A DNA stretch of 64,000 bases from Augochlora pura (lineage: Eukaryota > Arthropoda > Insecta > Hymenoptera > Halictidae): NCBI RefSeq assembly GCF_028453695.1, contig NC_135778.1, forward strand, positions 37,871,214 through 37,935,213, given 5' to 3'. The notes below the pieces were generated by a model. That model saw only the letters and a program-made list of their open reading frames with translations, was not told the origin of the DNA and ran no database searches. Numbering within the stretch: position 1 is the stretch's first letter; every line of letters starts with the position of its first letter. A program made the translations under genes and the position numbers. Below, piece by piece: positions 24,691-37,275 of the stretch.

Positions 24691-25529
24691 CAATATTTAA
24701 TTTTTAAAAAATGAATTTAATCTCTGTGATAAAATAAAATAAACGCTTCAGATGTCAGACATATGGGATTTCATGCACAGAATGTTTTTTTCCCCGCGGT
24801 GGTGCGCGGATCCGACGCGCTGTACACCGCGCAAATAATTGACGAGACTTTCGACTGGCCCCACCGCCCGTCCGCCCCCCTAGTCACCGAATCTCTTTTC
24901 CGGGGTCCGGCCCGTGTATTATTGACCGACTGCGCACATATTTCTCGGGACGGTACGTGATCCACGAATATTTCACGAGCTTTCGTCCATTAAACGGCGC
25001 TCGGGTCTCGGCGCGTCCGGCGTCTCGCTGTAGCCGGGTAAATCCGGTTTTAATGCCACCGGCCAGCGCCGGGGTTATCAAGGCTGCAGACAGACCAAAG
25101 AGGAGCAGAGGAAAAAAAATGATTCGTTTCTTGAGCTGGCAGCCGGGCGTGTTCCCGGGCATTAGATTCGCGTTAGACCGGACGAAATCGTTAAAGGGGG
25201 ATCTCTCGCGGCTGCTCGATTCTTCCAGACGCCGTAAAAAAGAGTGTTCGCCCGGCGAAGGATCGGCTTCGACGCGTCGTAAGAACAGATGGGATCCTGT
25301 AACGGTTATCCGATCGATTGTCGACGATAGCTTCTAATAACGCGGCCCGCCGGCGTTTGAATAATTGTCCTCGTCGCAATTGCATCGTGTGCAGATTTAT
25401 TTTGATTAAATCTATTCTACTAAATATAAACATTATTAATTTCTTCCACGTCGGAATAAAGACAAATTCATCCCTTGTCAAAGTCTAGAAACAAAAGTAC
25501 ATAAAAAGACGATATAATGAACAAAAACT

Positions 25530-25631
25530 GTATAGTCCTATTATTAAAAATATTAAGAACAAATAATTTATAATAATAAATATTAAGGATAATCAACGCA
25601 ATATAAAAGGAGTTTTAGTGCAAGGGTTTAA
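25530..25631 (+). repeat. Family E dispersed repeat, copy 1
   Basis: It shares AGTCCTATTATTAAAAATAT, TAAGAACAAA and the end GTGCAAGGGTTTAA with the copy at 47765. No inverted repeats are visible. Confidence 0.5.
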
Positions 25632-26097
25632 TGAAAATTCGACTCCAGCTCGAGGTTATACGTAAGCACGACGCGGTAAAAAACTTAAGGGACGCCCCAA
25701 TATTTATTGTACTATTTTGTCGAACACGCGTGGCATAGCGCGGCGAAGACAACAACGGTGCCGGCGCGAAAAGTGGAAACCAGGAAGCCGAGCGGGTCAC
25801 GGGAGGAACGAGAAGAATGGCGATATTTCAACGAGGGCGAACTTTTTAGCGAGATTACCGACCGATGATAATTCAACCGCGTTGCTGCGGCCAGGGGAGG
25901 GGCGGAGGGGGAGATGGAATTTCATTTCAATTCCGCGATCTCACCCCTGCGGTTCGTGTTCCAGGGGCTGTAAGTGACAGTGGCGCGGGACCGAAAATCT
26001 GACCCGAACGTCGAAAATCACGGATCGAAATTACTGCCGTCGAGTTTTAAGGTTATTTCGTCTGAAATAAATGGAATATCAAGGATCGTAGTTGCCT

Positions 26098-26465
26098 GCG
26101 AAGGTATTCGGATTCACCAAGTTTTTGATTTCAAAAAATGTTGTCATTATTTAATTAATACTAAGTTTCCAATTTTCAGAAATATTGTCGCTGTTTAATT
26201 AATTATTTTGGACGCTGTGAGACTTTTATATTTGACAATATTCGTAAAAATATTTGGTCTATGTTTCTGATTTTCAGAAATATTGTCGCTATTTAATTAA
26301 TTATTTCGGACGCAGTCTATGAGACTTTTATAATTTAAAATTTAAATAAATATTCGCGAAGGTATTCGAAATTACTAAGTTTCTAATTTTCAGAAATATT
26401 GTCGCTACTTAATTAATTATTTCGGACGCAGTCTACGACACTTTTACAATTTACAATATTCATAG
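26098..26465 (+). repeat. Tandem array, about 100-115 bp units
   Basis: ATTTTCAGAAATATTGTCGC + TTAATTAATTATTTCGGACG recurs at 26172, 26270 and 26386, with a decayed unit near 26127. Confidence 0.82.
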
Positions 26466-27395
26466 CAACGGCAGGCACTCGTTAAACATTACCAAGTGTT
26501 TCTCTAAAATTTTTCCTTTTTTAAAATCACATACCAATTAAATTAAGCTGAGAATACTTATAAACATCTAATATTATATCTAAAATTTATATAAAATTTA
26601 TATCTAATATTATATTTAAAATGGCATCACGACCATCTTCTTTAAGTAACAAAATTCTTAACAAGGACAACAAATAATTTCCACTGTCCCAACACACCCA
26701 ACACAATACCCAAGTTCGATATAAAACGATCATCATCCTGTCGTAGCTGTCGATGCGAGGAAGAAAATACGTTTCCCGTTGACTACCTCCGAAGCAATTC
26801 ATCAAAATGGAAATTCTTCTAAATATCCGAAGTGTCATATGCGACCGTCTCCGGTAGGCAACAAAATATTCAGCGAAGCAACGTGTTCAGCCATAAGAGA
26901 GAAACACAGAGACAGAGTGTGAGAGAGAGAAACAGTAGCTGCGACAAGAGGCGCGGAGGTAGAGGGGAGACACGAAGGGTAGAGCGGAGAGGTAGCGGAC
27001 AGGGCGAACATTTCCGGCGCCGGGTGGAAAAAGAGTCGGGTCTGGCGCGGCGTTTCGCGGCGGGGTGATGAGAAAAATGGAAATTTCATTCGCGTCAACA
27101 GCGAGCGATACACGGGGGGCCGGGAGAACGGGGCTTTCCGGAGCGTAACTCGACGCGCACATGTCGTTATCGGGGCCCGCCGCCGCCGCCGAGTTTTTCC
27201 GTATCGAGTTGATCCTCTTTTTACATCGTTTTTCACGCGCGCGCGCGACGGCCGCCAATTTTACTCCGGACTTCAATGAAAAATAATTCCACCGTGTCCC
27301 GCGTGGAATTTCGCCGCTGCGGAGAGGAATTACCCTGGTGCCCGCGCGCGGACCGAACGAGCCGCGGCGTCGCGAGCTTCGAATTCTAAGCGGGA

Positions 27396-27411
27396 GGGGG
27401 GGGGGGGGGGG
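27396..27411 (+). repeat. Poly-G run (16 G)
   Basis: Sixteen consecutive G within a GC-rich block. Confidence 0.85.
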
Positions 27412-27751
27412 CCCTCTCTCGCGGAGCCGGTTTCTTTCAGAGGAAACTGGGAAATTGGACCTTTGATTTTCTTTTTTCTCCCGGAGACTTTTCTTTCGTC
27501 GAACTCGCTGGAATATGAATGAGTCGCGCGGCTCCGATTACCTGCCGGCGAACTCGAGACCGGTGATCTATTTTCGCAACACTGGGTTCGAACGAGTTTC
27601 CGCGGCGGTTTTTATTCGTCGATTTTAATCGCGCCGACGGCGTTTCCCGAGCACTCGATGGAAATGAGAACGGAAAAGACTGCCGCTGCTGCCCCGTGAG
27701 ATTATAATTTATATCTTATTGGTTATTGAACGGTTCGATGATTTTCGATAG

Positions 27752-27790
27752 TTAACCCTTTACGCTCTAAGTTATTCTAAGTAACAAGTT
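27752..27790 (+). mobile_element. TTAA element tip, family uncertain
   Basis: GTTAACCCTTTACGCTCTAA has the TTAA-CCCTTT-CTC pattern of the TTAA families but no recognisable body or partner end. Confidence 0.3.
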
Positions 27791-28734
27791 TCAACGATTC
27801 TTTAAATATAAATAAATATCGTTAATTTAGTACTGCAACCTTTTACTCGAGGGCTCTGGATTATCTCTAATTTTTAAATCAATTAAATAAACCTTCAGTG
27901 ATTTTTAGTATAGTTCAAACCAATAAAAAATATTAATCTTATAATTCATTCTGAGGAATCGAAAATTGCTTTGTAATTAAAAGTTACCCCTAAAACGATT
28001 AAATAAACCTTTAATAAATTTTAATCTAGTTCAAGTTAACAAATATTTCCAGTTTTATAATTCGTTTCATATAATTGAAAATTATTTTATAATCGAAAAT
28101 TCTATTAAAGAATTCATTGCACGATCAAATATCATTTCCAATTTTTTGAACAAATTTTAATTCGAATTAAATTCTACTTCAAGTCTCGTCATTATTTGAA
28201 AATTCCTAATAATTTCACTGTCCACTGCATATTTTAGAAATTGTAGAAGGATAAATTCGCCTAATTTCAAATTTGGCGAATTCCAAGTATTATAGCACAC
28301 CCACTGGCCAGGTGCGGCATCATTCTAACTATAACGCAACCAATTTAGTTGAATCGCGGTGGACAGTGTGTGATGAGAAGGAAGGAAAATTCGGTAACGA
28401 GCTCTGGCTGTTAGAGACAAAAAGTGGCTCGTTACGGTCTCGCAGATATCAGAGGAGCGCCTTGCAGCTTGCCGGGGGATGTTTCTAAGCGGCAAGAAAC
28501 GACAGCCAGCTGCCAGGCGAAAGCGATTACGCATAATATTATAGAGCTGATCCCGGACACATGCCGCGAATTGGCTCGTTTGTACGCGGAAATGCTAATT
28601 TCTCACGTATTTATTGTTTGGCGACGAGCCGCCAGTCTCTCTACCTTTCTGCGTCTCTCCTCTCATTTTCTCACTCTTTTACTCTTTCCTTTTCTTTTCG
28701 TATTACTCGCTTTTTCGAACTCGGCCTTTTCTCT

Positions 28735-29400
28735 ATATTTCTATCTGTATATTTCTTTCTATTTTTCTCTATTTCTCTATTTATTTCTCTCTGTATTTTT
28801 CTCTCTATTTCTCTATTTATTTTTCTCTCTATTTCTTGATTTATTTCTCTATTTATTTCCCTCTGTATTTTTCTTTCTATTTTTCTCTCTATTTTTCCTT
28901 CCCCTCTCTATTTCTCTATTTATTTTTCTCTCTATTTCACTATTTATTTCCCTTTCTATTTTTCTCTATATTTCTGCCTCTATTTCTCTTTCTATTTTTT
29001 CTATATCTTTCTCTCTATTTCTCTTTTTATTTTTCTCTCTATTTTTCCCTCCCAATTTTTCTCTCTATTTCTCTATTTACTTTTCTGTCTATTTCTCTAT
29101 TTATTTTTCTCTCTATTTCACTATTTATTTCTCTTTCTATTTTTCTCTATATTTCTGTCTCTATTTCTCTTTCTATTTTTCTCTGTATTTTTCCCTCCCA
29201 ATTTTTCCCTCTATTTCTCTATTTATTTTTCTCTCTATTTCACTATTTATTTCTCTTTCTATTTTTCTCTCTATTTCTCTTTCTATTTTTCTCTATATTT
29301 CTCTCTCTATTTCTCTTTCTATTTTTCTCTATATTTCTCTCTCTATTTCTCTTTCTATTTTTCTCTATATTTCTCTCTGTATTTCTCTTTATCTCTAACT
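28735..29400 (+). repeat. (TCTCTATTT)-type low-complexity array, about 665 bp
   Basis: Long pyrimidine-rich array of CTCTATTTCTCTTTCTATTT-type units with longer period copies toward the right. It opens frames of more than 300 codons (FLSISLFISL-like) in two plus frames; these are repeat artefacts with no coding support. Confidence 0.92.
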
Positions 29401-30000
29401 CTCTCCGTCTCTCTCTTTCTCTCCATTTCACCCTGACCTCTCCTCCATTCCTCTCTCTCTTTCCAGAAATCCGGACGAAGATTGATGCGGTCCGCGCCGT
29501 GAAAATTCTCGCCGGCGAACTATTCGAATTAAGAAAGGGTTTCGGTCGCCGGGAAACTTTTGCCATTAGACGCCCGTCCATTAATTTGTAGGTGTTTCGC
29601 TACAATACCTGCCTGAACGCGCTACCATACGGCGGCCGGATAATTGATGCGCACCGCCTATGAATTTCTTTCGCGATCTCGGGCTCGTTCCGCGAAACGA
29701 AAGCCAATAAACAAATGGTCGGAGTCAATTAAAAGCGTGACAGGTTATGTCAGGTTTTCGCGTGCCGCGACGTTTACATCGAAGTAGCGTACGCGAGAAG
29801 TTTGAACTACATTCGCGGATCATTAATCACTGTGATTTATGCTCGTTACATTAATATCTTTGCGCGGGGTGGACATCGAGCTCGCAGAAAAATTGCGGAG
29901 GTGGTTCTTGGATAATTTGACGAGCTTTAATGGAGTGAAAGGAGTGCGTTGTTGTTGTTGTAAAGGGTAATTTGAAGAATTAATGTTTTGATGAATTTAT

Positions 30001-30110
30001 GAAGAATATTGGAATATTTACTTTTAATGAAGAATATTGGAGTAGTAAATTTTAATGAAGAATATTAGAATATTAATTTTTGATGAAGAATACTAGAATA
30101 TTAACTTTGG
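30001..30110 (+). repeat. 28-bp tandem array
   Basis: Units at 30001, 30029, 30057 and 30085 starting GAAGAATATTGGA. Confidence 0.82.
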
Positions 30111-31394
30111 AGAACTAATATTTTGAGGTATATGTTTTCATGTAATAAATAAATATTAAATGAATAATGCTAAAAATATCGTTAGGGAAACAATACCACG
30201 TATATTATGTATATCAGAATTTTGTACATGATTGTTTAATTCAAAATTCATTTCAAGTATTCATAAATTACATAACCTAGACTGTATTATAGTATCAATC
30301 GCATGAAATAGGTTATGTGACAGATACAAAAACTCCAAGAATTTCCAAATAACTCAGTGAAATATTTCCCAATGTAATTGCACTTTAATTATATAGTAAT
30401 TCGACTGCGTTATCATTCAATTATATTATTCACACCTTAATTCAATTTTAATCAATTTTAATCACGAGTTCAATTCAAATATAATACAACTGAAATGCAT
30501 TTCTATAAATTACAGACGAGAATTTTAAAGAAGCGATAATTATGAAATCTGTGTTATTCTTTTGTACGTGTTAAATAATTCTGAAATAATTCTAAAATAA
30601 TTCTAAAATATTTTTAATGCGTTCCGAGAGATTCTTGTTCACTCTCTCCTATCCCTCGCGATCGAAATAACTTCGCTACGATACGAAAGAGACATAACTT
30701 GCAGACGTTTCTCTCGAAACCGACGTTTATCGCCGTGGCGTTCGCGTTCAACGGGGCGCAATTATTCGACGATAACGATTAAAGTCGGGCCTCCGTAGGA
30801 TCGCCGATCGAACGCCGACGCGACCGGTCGCGTCTCGGTCGTCTGATATTACCGAAAGACAGGGCCGAACCGGAAATGGCAGTCGACGGGAACGATTTAA
30901 TAACAATCTAGGGACAGCGCGGTCGCGGCGCGAGCGGAAATAAAATCAAGAAGGCGGCATAAATCGCGCGAACGAGCCGGCCGCCTCGCAATAACGTCGA
31001 AAGTTGGGCGCGCATTTAATCCGACTAGGCGGCCGTTATACGGTGTCCCATATACCATCGCGGATATTGTAGGCGAAGTCGGCCATAGATCACCCAAGGG
31101 AAGCCCTTACGATATGGAAATTATTCGGCGCGAGACGGCCGCGAGAGAAGATTTCCATCATAAATTACGTGGGACTCGTGATTTAGCCGCGGTCACGCGA
31201 AAAGGGGGTGGCTAACGATGCTTGTTCGACGGCGCTGTCCACCCCGGGTTCGAAAGACTGCGATCTATTGGCCGTGACGCTGGGAACGCGGACGCCTCCT
31301 CGGCCCTTAAAAGTACCGCGAAACCTTTACGGTCGTGCGCTATATAGGGTGTCCCAGAAATCTCGTCGCGTCCGGAGATGAGTGATTATTCGGG

Positions 31395-31660
31395 TTAACC
31401 CTTTGCACTCGAATGGTGACTCTGAAGCACCACTCAAAATTACTCTATCACGTCCCGAGATAATTTTTATACGTACAGAGTATAGTATAATTAATTACAA
31501 AAATTGTACCTATAACTGTTATATAAGTCACGAATCTCAATTTCATAAAATTCTTTCCATTTTATTAAATAAAATAGAATATAATAAAACAAAAAATAAT
31601 AGAAGCCAGAAAAATTATTTTCGATTCCCAGTTGCAATGGCTTCGAATTAAAAGGCTTAA
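31395..31660 (+). mobile_element. Family A MITE, diverged right end
   Basis: The left end TTAACCCTTTGCACTCGA is intact at 31395. The right end has decayed to GCTTCGAATTAAAAGGCTTAA but still closes with TTAA at 31657-31660. The interior keeps the family blocks CTCTATCACGTC, AATTTTTATA and the CAGTTGCAATGGCTTCGA end. It sits about 240 bp downstream of exon 2 (in the gene's sense), close to the splice donor. Confidence 0.82.
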
Positions 31661-31899
31661 TACAGTTATATACAATAAATTATATGCAATATTGCACGCC
31701 ATTAGCTCGGCGATTTTGAAAACCATACGTTTACACTAACTCACCCCCAATTTTCTGCTGCTGTAGTTCGATTTTTTATATAGCGCGACGAACGCTATCG
31801 AAAGGGTATCGCGCGGAGGCGATCGAACCGATCGGCACGAGGAGTAGCCCCCACCCCTTGCTCTTGACCTCGAGAGGAAGAAGAGAAAGAAGTACTCAC

Positions 31900-31973
31900 C
31901 GGTCGTAGGAATTCGGGGTCGTGCAGAGCTCGCTCAGCATGCAGTCCAAATCGGTCGCCAGGGAATTAAGCAG
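31900..31973 (-). CDS. Internal coding exon with an LD-type helix (24 codons plus 2 nt)
   Basis: On the minus strand a CTAAC branch-point-like sequence and a pyrimidine tract (TTCTATTTCTCTTTCAG) precede 74 nt that end in the donor G|GTGAGTACTT. Of the three phases only phase 0 is open; the other two hit stops. That phase continues exon 1. The peptide begins LLNSLATDLDCMLSELC and ends TTPNSYDR with a split last codon (phase 2). The core LDCMLSEL fits the amphipathic LD-motif pattern LDxLLxxL with M for L at one position. Such helices occur at the N terminus of paxillin-family proteins and in the talin-binding region of MRL adaptors (RIAM, lamellipodin, Pico), where a DLDxxxxxLC core is also seen. 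An adhesion or cytoskeletal adaptor is therefore a reasonable guess, but family assignment rests on one short motif. Exon reality is well supported; identity is not. Confidence 0.85.
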
Positions 31974-33003
31974 CTGAAAGAGAAATAGAAGGGAGTTAGG
32001 GGTTGCCGGAGCACGATCCGTTTTAGGGAAACCACCGTCGAGCGCATTTAACTATTTAATGAACACGCTGTGCCCGGGGTTTCGGTACAGAATCTGCTCG
32101 GATGACCCGAATCTCGCGAATCTGTTCGATGATCATTCAGAAAGTAATTCGAACTTACGGAAATAAATAGAAGGAAATAGTAAGAAATAAAAAATTAGAA
32201 ATATCTTATGTTTAAAAACACCCTTTGACCTCTTGTAAAAAGAAATATGCTTGAGAAATATTATTCAGCTTTGTCAATAATCTAATTGTTAATTTAGGGC
32301 TTAATATCCATAAAAATGTCAATGCATGTCTAGATAATGGTTATGTACATGAGGGTGCATCTACATCAGGGTATTATCATAGGGTAATATAGGATATTTT
32401 CTTTACATAACCTATTTAGAGGCAATAAATAATAAAAATGCTAATTAGTTTCACTTCAGGTGTTTTTCTGAATTTTAAAATAATTATTAAGAGTTGAAAT
32501 AAATCTTAAATCTCGAGGGTAGTTTTCGAAAAGAACCCTTGGATGACCATCTCACCCCCGTGAAATATAAAATCAATTTTATATACAGCAACTTTGGAAT
32601 AACATCGCGTCTATTGCAGTCGACTCCGGCGTCTTCTGCAAATTAGCGGGACCTGTGAAACTATTACATGCTGACAACGTGTCATTTGTCATAGGTTAAA
32701 ATTACGCAACAGGGGCGCACAGCTATTAGGCGTCCAACAGCAGAAATTAAATTCAATTATCCGGCTGCGTCCCATTAGCGAAACATTGTCATAATGTACC
32801 GACTGGTATTACCGTGTTGCAGATGACGACGCATCGGCCACCTGCAATCGCGTTGATCCTCAATTAAACGTGTCGCAGGGAAACCGCGTCGTAAAATCTA
32901 GCCGAGCAACGCTGAAGCTAGCGCTGCTCTAAGCTTGCGGTAACTAAATTCGTTGATGCGAAGCCTGGAGCCGCTGGTTGGCTCGATCGTCCCGCGTCAG
33001 CCA

Positions 33004-33146
33004 TACTCGCCTCCCATTGGTCAGCGTTTTTCGTTAATAACTCGCAAACAAAACCGCGGATTGCATCTTCGTCAAGGAAAAAAATTCTTCAAATGACCTC
33101 AGGAATGTCTCCTCAAAGTATCATAATTTTGAGACACCCTGTATAT
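33004..33146 (+). repeat. Dispersed repeat ending in CACCCTGTA, copy 1
   Basis: CTCGCCTCCCATTGGTCAGC, TTTCGTTAATAACTCGCAAA, ATGACCTCAGGAATGTCTCC and GAGACACCCTGTAT are colinear with 49886-50018. The CACCCTGTA end reads TACAGGGTG in reverse, a common tip of degraded insect transposons. The class is unknown. Confidence 0.7.
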
Positions 33147-33229
33147 TGTACCTCGTATAAACCAATATTACTTTGAACTTACAGGTGTACAATATGTACA
33201 AGTTCTGCAGCTATAGTATGATTATAATA

Positions 33230-33425
33230 TATATCAAACATATAAGTAATAAATTCAGCGTGATAGATATTATAATTGTTATTAATATAATAGTAAAATA
33301 ATAGTAATAAATATGAAATATTATAATTGTAATTAATATAATAGTAAAATAATAGTAAATAATAGTAAATAATAATAGTAAAACAATAGTGAATAATAAT
33401 AGTAAATAACAATAATAACAAATAT
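33230..33425 (+). repeat. (ATAATAGTAAA)-type AT-rich array
   Basis: Irregular repeats of AATAGTAAATAATAG with a 60-bp duplicated unit at the left (ATTATAATTGTTATTAATAT). Confidence 0.85.
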
Positions 33426-33746
33426 GAACAAATCTCGATTTTTCAGAGAATCGCGTCGCGACACGTTGCGCAACTATACCGTGCCGTAGCATCGAACGAT
33501 CTCGACTGCAGAAATTCGTAGAAACTTAAAATCTCGTCGCGATGTTCATCGGGAGAAGTTCTCGCGGAGGTTTGTTCAGGAAACTGAAAGAATCCTCGAC
33601 GAAGTTTCTCCGGCACTTTATTCTAAAAGGGCGAAACGAAAGTCGAGCAGAGGGACCGAAGTAATTTCGAAGTTCCCTTGACTTTGTACTACGTGCGCCG
33701 GGTAGTGAATCATTCATAGCGGGATTGAATCGCTTGATTTCAAATG

Positions 33747-34000
33747 TTAACCCTTTCCCTGTCGAGTGGCGACTCTGTGGCGCCGCTAAAAATTGCTATA
33801 CTATTAGTCAAAATAATTGTAATAATTGTAATAATTGAGATAGTATCAGACTCGTTTATACATTATTTATTTCCGGGTATTTAGAGATATAAATAACAAG
33901 TATGGTGTTAGTTGATACGGTAGCTCAATTTTATATGCATAAATTGTAGTAAATCATGTAAAATAGAAATATGAGAGATCAGAAAAATATGTTTAAAATA
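33747..34000 (+). mobile_element. Family A-related MITE, left end with CCCTTTCCCTGTCGAG
   Basis: It begins TTAACCCTTTCCCTGTCGAG and continues TGGCGACTCTGTGGCGCC, a variant of the family A left end shared with the copy at 7717 (TGGCGGCTCTGCGGCGCC). This suggests a subfamily. The right end is not recognisable and the end coordinate is an estimate. Confidence 0.62.
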
Positions 34001-34044
34001 TAATAAGCTCGGAGATTATAAAGTAAGTTTAAATGACTCATTGA

Positions 34045-34126
34045 GAAAAGTGTAATGAAGCAAAGTGAGCATATTTTAATTAAATAAACAGCTTTTGAAA
34101 AGAGATGTAGTTTTATACATACACTT
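34045..34126 (+). repeat. Family F dispersed repeat, cut by a family A MITE
   Basis: AAATAAACAGCTTTTGAAAA, GAGATGTAGTTTTATACATA, CACTTAA then stops where the family A element at 34125 begins. In other F copies CACTTAA continues into AAATCC, so the TTAA of F was the insertion target. Confidence 0.65.
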
Positions 34127-34361
34127 AACCCTTCACACTCGAGTGGTGACTCTAATTAAAATTGTCCTGTACCTCACAAAATAAATATTTATAGCAACAA
34201 AGTTTAATTTTAGAAAAAAAATGTTAAAAATGAATTTGGTACAATTTGGTACAATTTGGTATAATTTGGTATATATAAAAATGCAATTCGTCGCTTAAAA
34301 TACAGCGCGCCAGAAAAATGATTTCCGATTTACAGTTAAAACGGCTTCCAGCGCAAAGGTT
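34125..34361 (+). mobile_element. Family A MITE inserted in a family F repeat
   Basis: The left end TTAACCCTTCACACTCGAGTGG begins at a TTAA; the right end reads ACGGCTTCCAGCGCAAAGG without a final TTAA. Inside is a short four-unit 10-bp run of GGTACAATTT. The sequence just left of it is family F, cut exactly at its CACTTAA, so the element landed in that repeat. Confidence 0.8.
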
Positions 34362-35439
34362 TTCCATACGCACCAGCCTAACAGAATCGACGAGGATCGT
34401 TGGCCCGTCGACTCAAGAAAGTTTTAAACATTCCAGTCCTCCCGAAAGAGGCCGGCGAGCGTAACTTAATCCTCGAGGCGCGGCGCCGCGAGCTCTCTCC
34501 ACATTCATCCTGGGATCCCGGGATGAAAAATATATTACCAAATTTCATATTCCTTTGCGAGGGAACGGTGTGTCTCCTCGGAAGAAAGCGGAAAGGTTTC
34601 TGGAGCATTTGGGGAAGAAACGAGGTTTGCGCCGGTGTATCCCAGGGAACGCCGGCCCCGGCGCCGGCACCGGCGGCCGCTCCTCTTCCTTGTACATCGA
34701 ATCGCCTGCCTTCTGTATTTGCATTGCATCACGGAATCGGAGCCCGGAAAATTAGAAGGTTTCCCATCCGGAGGCAGTTTCGTAAAGTCAATATTGAACG
34801 TGGGAGAAGACGTCCGATAAAGTTTCGCGCAACACGCCCGGCGAAATCGACCGGCAGTGCCGAACGTCGAAACGATGTTAGAAATGACTGACGGATCGCG
34901 TTATACATATCTTCTGTAATATACAGTCTGTGTCATAAATCGTCGTGGTAGTACTGTTTTTAGAAAACGATTTTTGGAGGCCGAATAGGGTTGAGGAAAT
35001 ATAGTAAATGTATTTAGCAATATATAAATTTTTAGTAATATAATAATATTACTATAATATTTATGTAATAATATATATCATTATTCTGTTACTTTGCGAT
35101 TAGCATAGGAGACAATCGGGAAAAATTTACTATATTTATTTGAGTATAACTAGGGCTCAGGAAAAATAGTAAATAGAATATACATATATATATTAAAATA
35201 GTATAGAGAAATAAAATAAAATATATTTCATTAATGCTGTGCAAATCTCGATTGATTCTCGACTCGAATTCTTATTACAAATGTTAGATTAATAAATGTG
35301 AAATTAGTACACACATTAACATTAATTTACAGTTTACGACAAAAATACCTTTTCTCTAATATTGCTGTTATTTATAATAAAAGAAATGCTTTATTTCTTT
35401 ATCTGAGCCAATAATGAACATTTTAAAAACTGCGTCTGA

Positions 35440-35520
35440 CATTGATACAATATTAAAATTAATAAAAATTAAAATTAATGAAAATTAAAATTAATAAAAA
35501 TTAAAATTTATTAAAATTAA
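35440..35520 (+). repeat. AT-rich short tandem array
   Basis: Repeats of TTAAAATTAATAAAAA. Confidence 0.8.
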
Positions 35521-37046
35521 TTCTTTTAAAATATAATCAATAAAAATATTCATATCTCTAACACCATTATTGACAAAGATATTTAAGTGTCAACGTCTAA
35601 GAGAATCACCCGGTACACTCTCCTCCCGTGGCAATTTGTTATCAAAGGCGGGGGATAAATGTCAAAGTGAAGGGTGACTCGAACGACCGGGGGATTAAAG
35701 GCATCAAAAATAATTCTCTCTTATTTGGAGCATCAACGACGTTCATAATACACGTAATTAGACGAAGAGCGCGCTCTGCTGTATTAATCTCGTTCAAAGC
35801 AGCGAACAATTTATCGGCGCCGTGACACTCGTTTATGAAAAAAGTGTGCTCCGAAGAACCCGAGTATTACTTTCGACGCCGGTGATCCCCCGGTCGAGTG
35901 GGGAGATTTTTGTAATAAAGTAACTTCCCTCCGCGTCTCGCGCGCGCGCGATCAGAACAGGTCTCGAGGAACTCTTCTTCGTAGCTTTCGTTGCCGTGGT
36001 TCGCCGGTGAATCTGTAAGCGCGTCGTGCTTACGTATTATCACGTAACGCCTTGACATTAATACCGGATTATGCAATTGCTCCAGCGATTTTTGCGCGAT
36101 TCATTGTACCGTGAATCATTCGCCTTTCGATCCATTCTTCGCTTTTTATTGCTTCGCCGAAAATGCCTGAAGAATTGGTCATAAAATTTCGAATCGACTT
36201 CATAAAATTTGGAATCGACTTCCGACAATTCCCAACAAAACCACGCGCGCCATTCCCCCGTAACGTACACTTTCGTCCAAGCCACCTGCGAGACGGAATC
36301 CTTCATTCACCGAGGCTCTTCTCCCGCAAGAGCTCCGGTATCAAAGTAACCCTGATCTTGATTAAGCTTCCTTAATTAAACGCAGCACACCGAGTCCCGG
36401 AATCGAGTTCATCCGCGTCGAATTAACTCTCGTAGATCCAAAAACCCCGTCTCCCCCAACATACAAAACCACCCCCTATTTCCACCCCTGGATGAAACAC
36501 CGCGCGGTGATAGCATCGGACAGGAGCCGTGAAAAAAAAAAAAGCGCGCGCGCGCGACGAGCCTCTCGGCGAGATACAATGACGCGTTGTTGCTTGTCAG
36601 CAGGGAGACACGGCTCTGGCAGGGGCGGATATGAAAATTTCAGAAACAGTCTGAGATTTCGCGGGCGAAGGGTGCGCGACGTGCCACCCGTGTCACAACG
36701 CGGCTCGATGCCCGTATCGACAGATTGCGGTCCGCGACGCAACGGAGAGGGTCGCGTGCGGCAGGGTGAATCGCAATTACATTCGCGCGATGACCCTTTA
36801 AGGTCGGGCCCCGCCCGCCAGGGTCCGCCGCCGTGGTATTTAAATTGCGCTCGGAATTGTCCGTCGCGTCGCGCTTTAAATGCGTTATTGCCTCGTTTAA
36901 TATCGGCCGCGGGACTGCGGGAAGCGTTTCGCGAGACAAGAGTCAACAGTTGCGCGGAATAATTCAACTATAGCGTCTGCCGTAAGTCTTTTCGGAGGTT
37001 ATGTGCGACAGAAAATATAGAGGACAGGGCGCGGGCAATTTATATT

Positions 37047-37275
37047 TTAACCCTTTGCACTCGAGTGGTGACTCTAAGGCATCGTTAAAATTATTCTATT
37101 TCATTGCAAAATAATTTTTGCAACAATAAGGTTTAGGATTGAAAAAATTGTCAAGTAGTAAAGCTGTTGGCAAGAGTCACAAGAATCAATTTTGTATGCA
37201 TAAAAATTGATTTTGTTAAATATTTAACAGAAAAATTATTTCACAATTAAAATGGCTCCGAGTGCAAAGGGTTAA
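37047..37275 (+). mobile_element. Family A piggyBac-like MITE, complete copy
   Basis: The 229-bp element is bounded by TTAA on both sides. The left end reads CCCTTTGCACTCGAGTGG and the right end is the inverted repeat TCGAGTGCAAAGGG, giving a perfect 14-bp terminal inverted repeat next to TTAA. TTAA target duplication with CCC...GGG ends is the hallmark of the piggyBac superfamily. No ORF is present, so it is non-autonomous. This is the cleanest copy of a family with about twelve members in the window and serves as the reference for the others. It lies in intron 1. Confidence 0.88.

Larger units (their letters stand above)
1..31899 (-). other. Intron 2, left part of the window (at least 31.9 kb), no exon found
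   Basis: Downstream of the exon 2 donor no further exon was recognised to the window edge. The stretch alternates CpG-rich non-coding blocks (about 360-1070, 1840-2340, 4020-4440, 5220-5680, 6180-6660, 9180-9420, 10120-10560, 14110-14600, 15100-15420, 15640-15840, 17860-18480, 20640-21340, 21830-22460, 24780-25350, 27000-27690, 29480-29900, 30640-31370) with AT-rich DNA. It carries family F (1, 15465, 20095), family A (7717, 9650, 13737, 15934, 19297, 21389, 23195, 31395), families B and D (21427-21796, 17711), family C (2564, 8730, 12808) and many tandem arrays. Intron status assumes the gene model; the donor at 31899 is direct evidence. Confidence 0.6.

Noticed and set aside
28424..29591. 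Two overlapping plus-strand frames of more than 320 codons
   Set aside because: Nearly all of their length is the TCTCTATTT-type low-complexity array; the protein is a repeat artefact.
31347..33146. GGGTGTCCC at the left and CACCCTGTA at the right as ends of one 1.8-kb transposon
   Set aside because: The interval contains exon 2 and its splice sites, and the ends match for only a few bases.
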